A stretch of 64,000 nt of DNA, from assembly GCA_030674185.1 (NCBI GenBank), contig JAPXFY010000022.1, positions 48,014,052 through 48,078,051 of the forward strand. Reading direction: 5' to 3'. This document shows, in pieces, positions 32,516-43,987 of the stretch. Positions within the stretch are counted from its first letter, which is position 1. The number at the start of each line of letters is the position of its first letter. Source of the DNA: Monoplex corrugatus (Eukaryota; Mollusca; Gastropoda; Littorinimorpha; Ranellidae). The notes below the pieces were generated by a model. The model did no database searches and was not told where the DNA came from. It was given only the letters and a program-made list of their open reading frames with translations. Both the position numbers and the translations under genes were made by a program.

Positions 32516-32649
32516 GGACGATGCAGATGATGTATCACGGCGAGTGAGATAAAGAGTCAACCGTGGCGACAGTGGTAGTGCACCAGGCTGAGTTGAAGGA
32601 ATTGTCTTGCTGCAAACACTGGCAATAACAGGAAAGACACGCTTTCTTT

Positions 32650-33165
32650 TCTTTTGCTGTTGTTTAAAGCCCAGTCGACTGCGCAGAGCCATATCAGGTC
32701 TATAACCGCTTTAAAACACAAACTTCAACAGGAAAAAAAAAAAAAAAAAAAAAGAAAATTAAGTACACATATCAATGCATCCCGCACATAATCTATGGAC
32801 ATGCCCCCGGCGTAGGACCATTCCGTCCGATTTATCGCACAGGGGAAATTTAAAAAACACACCTGAATACAAATATAAGCATACATAAGGACACCAAAAC
32901 ATATAAAAACAGGCATAAATTACCTACAATTGCTTCCGCATATCTCACCTCCTTAGAGCCAAAAATGCACTTAATACATGTACCCAATTATCAATCTGAA
33001 GAAAAAGTACGTAAGACTTTATCGATAAAATACAGGTGAATGGACCATTAAGGCAGAAAATAAGTAGAAATGACAGAAAGCAAGGTAACAAGGCAGAAAC
33101 AAAGAGAGTGACAGAAAAGAGGATATTTCTAGCACAGAATTTCCAGAAGGTGGGGATACTATTTA
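32650..33165 (-). repeat. Family C repeat, near full length
   Basis: GTTGTTTAAAGCCCAGTCGA, CTGCGCAGAGCCATATCAGG, CCAATTATCAATCTGAAG and CACAGAATTTCCAGAAGGTG span the element from its AAACAACA end to its other end. The A-rich tract at 32729-32753 is internal. Confidence 0.7.
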
Positions 33166-33334
33166 TACTGAAAGAGCCCCCGGCAACCCAACAGGGGAGG
33201 AAAGACACGCGCAACACGCTTGCTTGTATCTCTGTCAATGGTAATGGAGTACTTTTCCTCTATGTACAGACTTGGGTAATGTTGCAGCTTAGGTTTCTCT
33301 TGGGTTTTGCTAAGGATACAACGTATTCATGGTT

Positions 33335-33410
33335 CTAGTCCTAACCCAGCCAACACCGGCCATCACCGAACCCAGTGATGCCGACAGTGAGTCCTAACCC
33401 AAGCACTAGT
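33335..33410 (+). mobile_element. Small fragment resembling a LINE 3' end
   Basis: CCAACACCGGCCATCACCGA and ACCCAGTGATGCCGACAGTG resemble the end of the LINE at 56900-56940 (CCAACACTGAACCCGGTAATGCCGACAGG). Confidence 0.35.
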
Positions 33411-33649
33411 CCTAGCCCAAATCCTGACCTTTGAGATTGGTTTTCTCAATAAATAGATTGCTGATCCTGAGGGTAAGAGTGAGGGGTAGGGATGGCGTTA
33501 GAGTTAGGGTTAAAGATATTACCAAGAAATGAAGCTGGTCATTTATATATTGAGTTCTGCAGAAATGAGAAAGACCTTAAATCCACCATTGCCCACACCT
33601 GCTGGTGCTTGAGTCACCTTCGTGTGTATATGCACGCAGGATGACATCG

Positions 33650-33740
33650 AAGGTAACTTATGCCTGTTTTTATGTATGTTTTGGTGTCCTTATGTATGCT
33701 TATATTTGTATTCAGGTTGTTTTTTAAATTTCCCCTGTGC
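33650..33740 (+). repeat. Family C fragment
   Basis: GCCTGTTTTTATGTATGTTT, TGGTGTCCTTATGTATGC and TTCCCCTGTGCGATAA match the middle of family C. Confidence 0.5.
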
Positions 33741-33750
33741 GATAAGCATT

Positions 33751-33919
33751 TTAACCCTTTGACTCCCGCACCCTGTCCACCAGCATTCTGCATTGTTTAA
33801 CATGCTAGAAAAGCAAAATTCTAACCCTTTAATTTCCTCACCTGATACACTTCCGGTGAGGGAATCAAAGGGTTAAGGTTTTGCAGTTGGTGGATAGGGT
33901 GCGGGAGTCAAAGAGTTAA
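33751..33919. mobile_element. PB-MITE
   Basis: TTAACCCTTTGACTCCCGCA to GCGGGAGTCAAAGAGTTAA. Inner CCCTTTAATTTCCTCACC pairs with GGTGAGGGAATCAAAGGG. Confidence 0.85.
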
Positions 33920-34240
33920 AGATCCTGTAAGCCATGACAATGTTCCGGAAACACAAAAGTACCCAGCATCCCACCACCCCACCCTCATCCCCATCAACCA
34001 AAAGAGGTGTATGACTGCCTACGTGGCAGGGTTCTCCAGCAGAGATGGAGAGTGTGCAACAACATAATTCTGAACAATGTAGGCCCTACATACAAACTTC
34101 CACGATACAATTGCTTAGAACAACAACCAACAACAACAACAACAAATATCGAATCACTACGGTTGTGCCCGGTGACTCTCGACGCCATGACACCTCATCT
34201 GCATCGTCCTTAACCACATCATGTCATCCTGACCGTGTGT
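33920..34240 (-). other. Probable 3' untranslated region of the charged CaaX gene
   Basis: These bases directly follow the stop codon at 34241 in gene orientation and end at a PB-MITE (33751-33919). They contain a short (CAA)n run on the + strand near 34125-34145. No AATAAA was found on the minus strand here, so the 3' end is not fixed. Confidence 0.3.
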
Positions 34241-35667
34241 TCAAGACACCACACAACTTTCAGGACGTTCAGCACCTTGAGCTCCTCCTCCTCCTCCATC
34301 TTCAGGGGGTGAAGAATTAGCTCCTGTGCTGGCTCGCTTTGCCGCTTTCTCTTCCCCTTTGCCGGGCTTCTCTCCCTTGCTTCCCGTCGTCTCTCCTTTA
34401 CCGCTATGGTCTCCCTTGCTAAACTGGTCTCCCTTGCTCCCTGAGTCGCTGGTGTCTCCTTTGGTCACCCCTATACTTTTCTTGTCTCCCTTTTCTTGCT
34501 GACCTTGGTTTCCTGTGGCACTGTGACTTCCCTTTCCTTTCTGGATCTGATTGTCTCCCTTTTCTTTCTGGGCTTGGTTGTCTCCCTTGTCCTTCTTAGT
34601 CGTTCCTTCCTTATGTCCTGTGGTTTGAGGCGCAGCTTTCTTTTCAGCTGCCGTCTTCTCTTTCTTTGCATCTACAGTTTTCTCAGCTGCAGACTTTGCT
34701 TCTGCTGGGTCTGGCTTCTTACCAACATCCCCTGGTTTGAAGGGAGTTGAAGATGCCGCTGCCTTGTCCGTGTCCTTGGAAGCGGTTGTCTTCAGTTCTG
34801 TGTCTTTTGAAGCTGTGTGGCTCTCTGGTGCTGTTTCTGAAGACTTGCGTTCATGGGTAGCTTGTTCTTGAATACTCTGCTTCTGTTGGTTAGGACGATC
34901 TGCTGGATCACCAACAATGCCCTCTTTCTTGTCTGATGGGGTTGACTGGGGAGATGCTTTGTTCTCTGGATCATCTCTTGCATCATCTGCAGCAGCCGAT
35001 AGAGACGCTGCATCCACACGTTTCTGATCTACGCTGTCCATTTTTTCTTCCTCCAGCACAGCATCGTCTTTTGTTTGTCTGTTGTGTTGAGGACTGTCCC
35101 CAGCCTGGGTGAGATCAGTCTCCTCCACACGTTTAGAATCTGTCTCATCTGTTGTAGCAGGATGGAGATCTTCGTTCAGAACTTCCCCATGTTCTAGGGG
35201 ATGTGATGAAGTTTGTGAGTCATTTTCGTGGTCTTCTGATGCAGATCCTTGCTGCTCCCAATCAGCGCTCTCCAGAGCTTCTTTGAATGCATCTGCAGAG
35301 TCGGTTGTGTCCAGTTCAGGATAAGGACAGTCTTCTCCACTGTCATGGGGAGAGAGTTTCGGAGATGGGAGATCTTCCGTATCTGACAGAACGATACATG
35401 GAACGGATTGTTCCGGAACCTCCTCACTCTGTTCCGGTCTCTCTGTTTCTTTTGTCAGATCCATATTTTCAATGTCTCCAGGACCGTCTGTCCCAGGGGA
35501 AGATAGAGCAGAATCAGGGGAAGAGACACGGGGACTGTGACGTTGGCGGTGAACTTTGCCAAGGTCATCGGTGTCGTCGTCGCTGAAGAAACCAATATGT
35601 TGTTTGAAGAACGTATCCAGTTGTTTGGAGTGGGCGTGCTTGTCAGCGGCGTTGGGGTCGATGAAAT
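34241..35667 (-). CDS. Terminal exon of an unrecognised charged protein ending in a CaaX box
   Basis: A single long exon opens after the acceptor TGTGTGCAG (35676-35668) and runs 474 codons to TGA at 34243-34241. The first 40 residues (FIDPNAADKHAHSKQLDTFF, then KQHIGFFSDDDTDD) look folded or at least conserved in style. The middle is rich in Ser, Glu and Asp with many S/T-P and acidic casein-kinase-like sites. The last 150 residues are Lys/Gly/Asp-rich with KGD- and KGE-type repeats (KGDNQ, KGDHSGKGE). The protein ends PESCVVS, a C-a-a-X motif with X = Ser, which in known proteins directs farnesylation. I do not recognise the family, and no upstream exon was identified. Expected location, if prenylated: cytosolic face of a membrane. 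Confidence 0.75.
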
Positions 35668-35866
35668 CTGCACACAGAATCAAAACCAGCGTGTTTGTGG
35701 TTAATATTGGCGTACTTTATTTCCTGTGTATTTACTCATTTGTTTTATTTTTGTATAAGTGCGTTATTGTATATGCATGTCTGCTCAGCAGCATTGTGAC
35801 TGTTGAAAAGCGCCCACTTTCTCTGCACGTTTGTGATTAATAGTTGTTATGTTTGAGTTACTAATG

Positions 35867-35869
35867 CAT

Positions 35870-35909
<40 letters not shown>

Positions 35910-36070
35910 TGTGTGTGTGTTTATGTGTGTGTTTATGTGTGAGTGTGTGTGTGTGTTTATGTGTGGTGTGTGTGTGTGTGTGTGTGAATGTGTGAGTTTG
36001 TTGTGTGCCCATGAGTGTGGTGTGTGTAGTGTGTGTGTATATGTGTGTGTGTGTTGTGTGTCCATGTATG

Positions 36071-36131
<61 letters not shown>

Positions 36132-36144
36132 CCCCATGTATGTC

Positions 36145-36177
<33 letters not shown>

Positions 36178-36345
36178 CCCCATGTATGTCCATGTGTGTC
36201 TGGGTGTGTGTGTTGTGTGTGCGCGTGCGCTCGCACACGCATGCGCTCATATGTGTGTGTCTCTGCATATATGACTATGTATATGTTTGGTGTGTGTGTA
36301 TGTGTGGGTGTGTCTGTGTCTGTTTTGTGTGGTTGTGTGTGTGTG
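35867..36345. repeat. (GT)n compound microsatellite
   Basis: Long interrupted TG tract with TATATA at 36068-36090 and a 46-bp internal repeat (GTATCCCCATGTATGTCCAT) seen at 36127 and 36173. It lies in the intron upstream of the charged CaaX exon. Confidence 0.95.
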
Positions 36346-36479
36346 GTATGTGCCAATCAGTCTACTGTATATGCAAGCGACTATGTCCATGTACATGTGT
36401 ATGCATGTCTGTGTGGTGTACATGCATTTGCACCTCTCAAACAATGCCAGCCCGTTCAGTCTTTATGTGCTTTATTATC

Positions 36480-37990
36480 ACCATTCTGTCCATGACTAAA
36501 TCACTTCATGCTATGCGACTTCAGCATTGTCTGGAAAAAAAAAATATAATGACTACAAGCGATTCTTGCCACACTCACAACTCGATCAAACCAACCTATG
36601 GCTATAAATGTAGACGAGTTGCTGTGTCCACTGTGAAAATGTATGACACATATCTTGGTCAAATCAGATAGAAAAAAGAAAGAAATATGTCAATAAATAG
36701 ATATTAAAGTACATACAAAAAAACACAACTTTTGGTCAAATAAAGTTAAATGAATAAATCATAAAACAAAAATGTTGGTCTTGATAGAGGAAAATCCCTC
36801 AAAAAGAGACAAACAGGCTTCACTATTTGTATGTGTGCGTGCAACGCCATCACACAATCACTAACCAATACAATCAATCACATCAATCAATCACGTTTTA
36901 AAAGATCAATGCAGCTTGCCATGGCAAAATGAAGAGCATTTCAGCGGAAACCCAAAACTTCAAATCATCTAGTGTAGCCATTCATGAATCACATATACCA
37001 TACACTATCAGAAATATTACTCATTCATATGAAACATAATACAAACACACACACAAAAACAAGAAAACAAATACAGAAACAAAAACTAAAAATTCTCATT
37101 TTGCACATTTTAACATTTTTCTTAAAATTCATAATCCACAATATGAAAAGAAAAAAGGAAAAAAAAAACCATGACATATTTGATTTATCTATTACAGTTC
37201 CTTTTTTTTCTACAAGTATTCAACTACAACTGGTTGTGATTCAGAATACATAATAAATTGTTCAATGAATAACTGGCAGTGTTTTTAGTATGGTCTGCGT
37301 AAGTGCTGCATCACATATCATCAGTGTTAAAAAGCTCTGTCACACATTTCACATTCATTTTCTCGAAGAATATCTAGTTTTTGACTGCTTTGTCACATGT
37401 CATCAACACTGATGAAATATCCTTCACTTTTCAACGACAATAAGAAATTTCAGACTTTCATTTCACAACCACCATGAAAGCAGCAAGAAATTTGAGTTGC
37501 CAACAATTTTTTTTTTTTTCAATTTCACAACTAAAAGTCAAATGTCATTCCCATCAGGCCATTTGTCATTTTGATTCAGGGGTGGAGTGGGGGAGTGAGA
37601 GGCTTAGGCTACCTTTTCAAAATCTTTTAAATAATCAGATGGGAGCAATGAAAACTTGACTTTCAGGGTTGGAAATTTCCTTCTGCTTAAGATTGCAAGT
37701 CAAATTTCATTCATCAACATTACACGTGCAAAAGACATGCCTCATCAACAATTAGACAAGCACATTGCAAACTCCAGCAAAGATCAAAAGCCAAATCACA
37801 CACTGTTTTAATGGCAGGAAATAAGATACACATACGTTCATAAACTGGAGGAAAGCAGACAACCACAGCATATACTATCCATACATAAGAATAATGATGA
37901 GCCAGAGGCAACCTGTTAGTACATGGCAGGACAGGGGCCACTGACCTCCAGTACTACAACAATGGCATGCAATCAATTTTAGTGTGTTGA
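36480..37990. other. AT-rich region upstream of the charged CaaX exon
   Basis: Probably intron of that gene. No further exon could be recognised on the minus strand. A-rich tracts (36660-37180) and unique-looking sequence are present. Confidence 0.4.
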
Positions 37991-38009
37991 ATATTCCACT
38001 CAAAGAACA

Positions 38010-38092
38010 ATTCACACACACACACACAAACATGCATGCGCACACACACGTACACACGCACACACATACACCACACACACACACACACAATC
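38010..38092. repeat. (CA)n microsatellite
   Basis: CA runs with GCATGCGCAC and GTACAC interruptions. Confidence 0.9.
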
Positions 38093-38224
38093 TATATCAT
38101 ATGCCATGCTGAAACTCCCACCTCCATCCCCCACCCCTAAATTTTACAGACAGTGAACTTCTCCAACACATGAAAAAATTAATATCAATTACTGGTGGCC
38201 AGGACAGATTTGCATAAGTACCAA

Positions 38225-38522
38225 TTTTGTTCAAGAGGGATTCATCACGTCCAAACAATTGCATACGTGCTCCAAAGCAATCTGCCTGCAGTTCCCTGGC
38301 AGACTCCCTGAGCCTGCACAAAACCCCACACACTGGCAAGATCTTGAAATGGGGAGGTTCTGAGTAGGGGGCCTATAAAACTCTAAGCTGACACCACCAG
38401 AATGATGGAAACACTGAGACAGCCAGCGAACAGGCTGGTTTTTAATGTTGCACACAGGGATTGAACTCGAGATACTGGCTCTTGGGTCCGCAGCGCTATC
38501 AAAAGATCCAACCAGCATATGA
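38225..38522 (-). mobile_element. SINE-1, full length
   Basis: The best-preserved minus-strand copy. Tail TTCAAGAGGGATTCATCACG and GCAGACTCCCTGAGCCTGCA, core complement GCTGACACCACCAGAATGAT, GCGAACAGGCTGGTTTTTAA, and a head with GATTGAACTCGAGATACTGG and CAGCGCTATCAAAAGATCC. Confidence 0.85.
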
Positions 38523-39294
38523 AAAAAAAATGTTACTCACAAAAGGGTTGAACCACTACCCCCGCATTATGAGTGTGGTACTCTCACAACAGAGCTAATG
38601 GGCCATATAACACCTACTACAGCCTCCCCACAAAGTATCCATTCTTCTTCTTAGCAATATCAACAAGTGTTTTAGCAAGATAAAAAGCACAGTAAGTCTA
38701 TACAATACAACACCAAACAGATACCAATATGGAGAAATTCAAAACATCTGTTGCTGAATACAAATGATACCATGGCACATGACACACCTCTCCATCCCCA
38801 ATCCCAAGATGGCAAAATGATACAAGAAAATTTCATTTTAAAGTAAATTCATATAAGTAACATCAGCTGCACTCCTGAAAACCTGGTTTTACTCTCACAA
38901 CACTGAATAACATTTAATTGGTGGGGGAAAAAGTGTGACCTTTACATTATTGTCTGCAAAAAAGGACCTTTCTCATTGAAAAGTGTGATCTCCTTGCAAT
39001 CCTTTAAAACTATCTAACAGTAGTGATTACATGTTTGGTTACAGGTAAATGTGATCAAAAAGCTGTGCAAAAACATTTCATAAAATCAACCTCCTCTCCC
39101 CCTTCCACCCTGCCCCCTCAAATCCTGACCACTCGCCATCTTTTCTTTTTCCATCTCTTCCACACCATACTGACCAAACATTACACTCTCTCCATCACTG
39201 GGTCACATTCCGCACCTAGTGAAACATCAGATATGTTAGCTGTTCTATTGTTATTGTAATGTCCTAAACCTTGTGAATTCATTTCTTTATTGGT

Positions 39295-39360
39295 TTTTGG
39301 GTACACTTGACAAAGGCCAGTTGGCCTAAAATTTGTGCCTGACTTGTTTTGTTGATCAAA
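39295..39360 (+). mobile_element. FB-B fragment
   Basis: GGGTACACTTGACAAAGGCC, AGTTGGCCTAAAATTTGTGC and CTGACTTGTTTTGTTGATC. Confidence 0.6.
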
Positions 39361-39379
39361 TGCACATTATCATTTTGTT

Positions 39380-39700
39380 GATCAATTACACATTATCATT
39401 CTATTTTCCTGTATTTCTGACATCAATACTAAGCAAAAACATACTCTCCCTTTGCTTGTTTTTTCCCTCTCCATACTGGCCAGACAAATATTGTCTATCT
39501 TTCTCATTAAAACAATATTAAGCAAAAACATACTCAATCCTTTCGTTGTTTTTTTTCTCTTCTGACTGGCCAGACACATACTTTCTATCTTTTTCAATGA
39601 TACAATATTGAGCAAAAACATACTCTCCCTTTCTTTCTTTTCTTTCCATGTTGGTTAAATACACATTTTCTATCTTTATCATTAAAACATTTTTCTTCAT
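39380..39700. repeat. Three diverged units of about 95 bp
   Basis: GCAAAAACATACTCTCCCTT occurs at about 39433 and 39613, and GCAAAAACATACTCAATCCT at 39523. Each is followed by TTTTTTCCCTCTCC-like sequence and CTGGCCAGACA.ATA or a decayed version. Confidence 0.7.
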
Positions 39701-39999
39701 TTTTGTCTTTCACTTGTTCTTCACTCTTTCACTTCTCTTTACAACATTCTTTATTTGTTCTCTCAATACACCCACCCCGAGTTTTCTCTTTCTTTCTCTC
39801 TCTCTGTCCTGTTCCCACAGAATACCCCACAAGCTACATTTTGTTCAACTTTAGTTTTGCATACCCAGAAAAAAGGTACAGACTCTACAGCTTATCGTAA
39901 TATCAATCACTTCTGAACTGTGAAAAGTGATGCAGATGTGGTGTTTTAAAGCCTACAAATACAGGACTGATCATTTTGAGTAAACAATTTTCCCCAATT

Positions 40000-40145
40000 T
40001 TGACCAAACAGCAGACTGAAGCCTTTAGGAACAGATCTAAATCTTAATGAAATTTACCTAAACCTTTTAAAATTTTGACCAAACAACAGATTGAAGCTTT
40101 AGTGACAAGTCTAAATCTTCATGAAATTTACCAAAACCTTTTTAT
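40000..40145. repeat. Diverged tandem duplication of about 75 bp
   Basis: TTTTGACCAAACAGCAGACT ... AATCTTAATGAAATTTACCT is repeated as TTTTGACCAAACAACAGATT ... AATCTTCATGAAATTTACCA. Confidence 0.75.
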
Positions 40146-40574
40146 TAGATAAAATGTAATATGATCTGTAATTGTCACAAACGATATTTAGGTCTTTTGT
40201 TGATTTATTTTTAAATATCAAGACAATATGACTGCAGGCATCCGACATGCAAAGTCAGCACTAAAAATCATCTTTTGTAACATTACAATTCAGAAAATTT
40301 ATTCTTATCAAAACATGTGAATGAGAAATGATACAATGGATATCTATGCATCTCAAACTGCAAATTCGCAATTTTTACTATCTAACCCTGCATAACATTT
40401 CCAGATCTCTACATAAATTGGTTTGTGTGATTATGGTGATTTTTGTCTTAGCATGTCATATACATATACTGAACAAACGCAGTAGTTACAGAGTTTTAAA
40501 TAAAAAAAAGTAACAATAAAGAAAAAAAAATGTGAGACAGTCACAAAATATGCAGCAGGGAAAATCACACAACA

Positions 40575-40860
40575 CTGATTATGCCCACAACCCTTTCACT
40601 AAAAACCCTGATTGCCATAAACTCAAATTATGCACAAACCACAAATTCAAATGATGCATTGATTATAAATTCAAATTATGCACTAACCACAAACTCAAAT
40701 TATGCACTAACCGAAAACTCAAGTTATGCACTAACTGAAAACTCAAATTATGCACTAACAACAAATTCAAACTATGCCCACAACCTTTTCACTGAAAACC
40801 CTGATTAACCATAAACTCAGAATATGCACTCATCACAAAGTCAAACTATGCCTGAATACG
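40575..40860. repeat. 24-bp minisatellite
   Basis: About ten units of the type AACCACAAACTCAAATTATGCACT. The + frame at 40581-40808 reads repeated NSNYALT(T/E) peptides because 24 is a multiple of three; no gene context supports coding. Confidence 0.85.
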
Positions 40861-41139
40861 AATAAACTTTCTATGACAGCATTGTTCACATGCTTTTGTT
40901 CTGATCTTCTCGGTTGTAAATGGAAAAAAAAGTATCAACTATAGGCCTACAATATACACAAGTGATAATTTCAAACAACAAGTGCATGCACATTTGTTTG
41001 TGTGTGTATGTTTGTTTGTTCTTTGATTTAACATCATTTCTCTATAAAAACCAACTCCCTCTTTATGAGTATTAAAAAAAAGCGAAGAATTAAATTAGTA
41101 TGAATTGTGTGCCTGTGTCCGTGCATGTGTGTGATTTGT

Positions 41140-41220
41140 GTATGTGTGTGGTGTGTGTGTGTGTGTGTGTGTGGTGTGTGTGTGTTGTGTGTGTGTGTGT
41201 GTGTGTGCGTACGCACGCAT
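41140..41220. repeat. (GT)n microsatellite
   Basis: Interrupted TG run ending GCGTACGCACGCATGCGTG. Confidence 0.9.
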
Positions 41221-41269
41221 GCGTGTGCTATTGTACTTGTGATATCTGGACCCTGACCAAGCTCCTGAA

Positions 41270-41535
41270 GCACACAATAACCACCTGTGAAATACATTGT
41301 TTGAGAAAAGCAATCAACAAAATTAGACAGGAAATGATTACAAACACAAAAGATCGGGTAAATGGTGACACAACACCAGTCCACCATCATAACCATCAGC
41401 AGAGAACAAAGTGGTCTGGCCATCTGATCAGAATGCAACCCCACCAGCTGGTTCAGTAAGCATAAAATAAAAAGTTATCTGAACTTAAAAGTGAGAGGCA
41501 TACCAAGGAAGTCCTGGACCAACAGTATGAAAAAC
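41270..41535 (+). mobile_element. LINE fragment (GHLIRM signature)
   Basis: The + strand reads RTKWSGHLIRMQPHQLVQ (about 41403-41456) and, after a break, LRGIPRKSWTN-type codons. This matches the KW-x-GH-x-x-R-M...GRPRKSW pattern of LINE C-terminal regions. It is short and broken. Confidence 0.55.
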
Positions 41536-42421
41536 AGTGAAATTACTGAGGATTTTTCCAGGCCAAGCCTTTGGGCTTGCCGCTGACCATCAACTCTATC
41601 TCCCCAAAGCACACAAGATGGTATGAGGGGAGAGGTAAAAGAATAAAGAAGGAAAGAGTGTGTGTAAGAGTGGGAGTTTTTTGAAGTACGTTCATCAGAG
41701 ACAACACATGGCAGAATACACTACATTTTACTCCAAAACAAAATACGTTTTACAGACATGTATGACAGCTTACTAATGTCGCAAAAAAAAGCCCTTCATC
41801 AATGAAAATTCTCCACGGCAGAAAACCATCTTCCTCTTCATGAGTATTCAAAAAAAATTAAAAAATTAAATGAGTACACAACATCTTGTAAAAAGATGCC
41901 AAATTCCACATGACAGTGGCATCACAAGTAATACGCTTTTTTTTTTAATCACTAACAACACCCAAAGTTCATCACAACAGACACTCCACGCATTGCCTAT
42001 ATTATACTAACGGGATTTCACTTGTACATATTGGAGCCATTGATGATAAGCCACTTCAAATTATGCCCCATCTTTCATATTTCTAACAAGACAGAAGAAA
42101 AACATCTAACACATAAGCTGCCAGCATTTGATAAGCAACACGACATAGCCAGACGACTAACACACACCTCTAACTGGCTGCAAACACAGTCTGGGAAAAA
42201 GTTGTGGTTCGTATCAGTAAATTACTGTACATAATCTGATCATGCAAAACCCAGTTTGGGGCAAACAGAAGTTAGGAACGTTTTGGTAAAAAGTCAGAGG
42301 AACGTTTTGGTAAAAAGTCAGGAGGGGTGGTGGTTGTGATGTCATCAACATTTCTTGGTAGTTCATTAATGACATTTTTTCCAAATTTGGGTCTGATGTC
42401 TGACCAGGGATAGAAGGAAGC

Positions 42422-42592
42422 ATGAATAAACTGAAAGCCAAAAAGAGACAGCAAGAGAAAGTGGTTGAGGAGGAAGAAAGAATGGAGAGAGAAAAAAAAA
42501 ACACTGCAGAAGCTTGGCTCAATTCTATGGACAAATATGAACAATATAGACTAATGACAGCAGAAAATGGAAGACTGTCAAGTGTGGCATGA
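42422..42592 (+). CDS. Small lysine/glutamate-rich open frame, unrecognised
   Basis: Fifty-six codons start at ATG with the sequence MNKLKAKKRQQEKVVEEEER. The frame continues with a second charged stretch and then EAWLNSMDKYEQYRLMTAEN, ending in TGA. The amphipathic, proline-free composition would form a helix. There is no supporting splice structure or homology I can name; an exon or pseudogene fragment is possible, as is chance in purine-rich DNA. Confidence 0.15.
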   Translation: MNKLKAKKRQQEKVVEEEERMEREKKNTAEAWLNSMDKYEQYRLMTAENGRLSSVA

Positions 42593-42939
42593 CTGTCTTG
42601 GTTCAATTTTGATTCTGAGGCATTTGAAGACACTGTTTTCTCCTTCTGTCTCTCTGTGTATGATATCACTCTGGATGGAAATCATGTTATGTACAATGAT
42701 GGCACCATTGACAACAGAATTACAAGAACAATGAATATACACACACAAATGTACACCTGTTGGAAGTCACAGACTCACACATAAGAGTAAACACATGCTT
42801 GTACTCTAGTACATACACACGTAACATACTCTCCAACGCACTCATACATGAACATACTAACAGACTGACACACACAAACATATACACAGAAACATAAAAG
42901 TCGCACACATGCACAAAAGCAGTTGCACATGCATGACAG

Positions 42940-42956
42940 ACTCTCTCTCTCTCTCT

Positions 42957-43003
<47 letters not shown>

Positions 43004-43016
43004 CTCTCTCTCTCCA
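42940..43016. repeat. (CT)n-(CA)n-(CT)n microsatellite
   Basis: CT, then CA at 42958-43000, then CT again. Confidence 0.95.
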
Positions 43017-43217
43017 TTCCAAACACTGCCACTAACTATGAAGACCTATCAGTCTTCAAATAAATAAAATACAAAAATGTAATAAATAAAATACAAAAAT
43101 GTACAAAATAATGACCAAAATTGAAAAAGAAAACCACAAAAAAAATGATGCACCTGGTTGTTTATGACACCTGACAACTATAGTACAAGCCAAGCCACCC
43201 GCTTGACACAAAACACA

Positions 43218-43371
43218 TTAACCCTTTCACTCCCGCACCCTGTCCACCAGCATTCTGCACTGCCAACCATGCTAGCAAAGCCAAACACTTAACCCTTTGA
43301 CTCCCTCACCCTATCCACCAGGGGTGAAGTTTATGCAGTTGGTGTGTAGGGTGTCGGAGTCAAAGGGTTAA
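43218..43371. mobile_element. PB-MITE, deleted copy
   Basis: TTAACCCTTTCACTCCCGCA to TCGGAGTCAAAGGGTTAA; one inner arm has been lost after CCCTATCCACCAGG. Confidence 0.8.
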
Positions 43372-43546
43372 TACTACTGCTGTTACAGAAACCAAAAAAA
43401 AATGTAACATTTTACAACAAGGCTGACATTCCTATATTACGATGATGTGAGAAAAGACACCCAATCTTTATGTACATGCTGATAAACAATACAAAGCTGT
43501 TTTAACACACCTGTATTGCTATGACAAGAAAAAACACTTTGTAAGA

Positions 43547-43798
43547 GAATGTCTTTCAACTGTTTTACTCCGTCTTGCTATCTACCAGCTTCCTGCACTA
43601 TCAGCCACAGTCACGAAATGAAAAGTTTACCCTTTCACAACCTCACCATTTCCACCAGCTTCCTGCACAAAAACTTAACCCTTTCACTCCCTCACCTTTT
43701 CCACCTGCTTCCTGCAAGAAGGTGGTGGAAAGGATGAGGGAGTGAAATGGGTTAAGTTTTTGCTGCTGGTGTATAGAGTGATGCAGTCAAAGAATTAA
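43547..43798. mobile_element. PB-MITE, diverged and expanded
   Basis: CTTTCAACTGTTTTACTCCG near the start; inner TTAACCCTTTCACTCCCTCA and GATGAGGGAGTGAAATGGG; ends GCAGTCAAAGAATTAA. It shares its right TTAA with the next copy. Confidence 0.65.
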
Positions 43799-43987
43799 CC
43801 CTTTGACTCCCTCACCCTATCCACCAACTGCAAAAACTTAACCTTTTAACTCCCTCACCTTATCCACCAGCTTCCTGCAGGAAGCTGGTGGATAGGGTGA
43901 GGGAGTCAAAGGGTTGAATTTTTGCTTTGCCAGCATGGTTGACAATGTAGGATGCTGGTAGAAAGGGTGCAGGATTCAAAGTGTTAA
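43795..43987. mobile_element. PB-MITE, best-preserved copy
   Basis: TTAACCCTTTGACTCCCTCA at the left and CAGGATTCAAAGTGTTAA at the right. The central palindrome CACCAGCTTCCTGCAGGAAG continues symmetrically for about 40 bases per arm, bounded by TTAACCTTTTAACTCCCTC and GAGGGAGTCAAAGGGTTGAA. This shows the layout: outer arm, CAACTGCAAAAAC spacer, inner hairpin, TTTTGCTTTGCCAGCATGG spacer, outer arm. Confidence 0.9.

Larger units (their letters stand above)
38525..43215. other. Long AT-rich segment with only small repeats
   Basis: Apart from the FB-B, LINE and minisatellite pieces listed separately, this holds no gene I can support on either strand. It would be intron or intergenic DNA between the CaaX exon and CLIP1. 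Confidence 0.4.

Noticed and set aside
31763..32692. HCGCGPVCHP-type cysteine-rich repeat protein over the 55-bp minisatellite
   Set aside because: It looks like a zinc-binding repeat, but a 55-bp period changes frame with every unit, and frames on both strands are equally open.
40581..40808. NSNYALT repeat peptide
   Set aside because: The 24-bp minisatellite period is divisible by three, which keeps any frame open. No other evidence of a gene.
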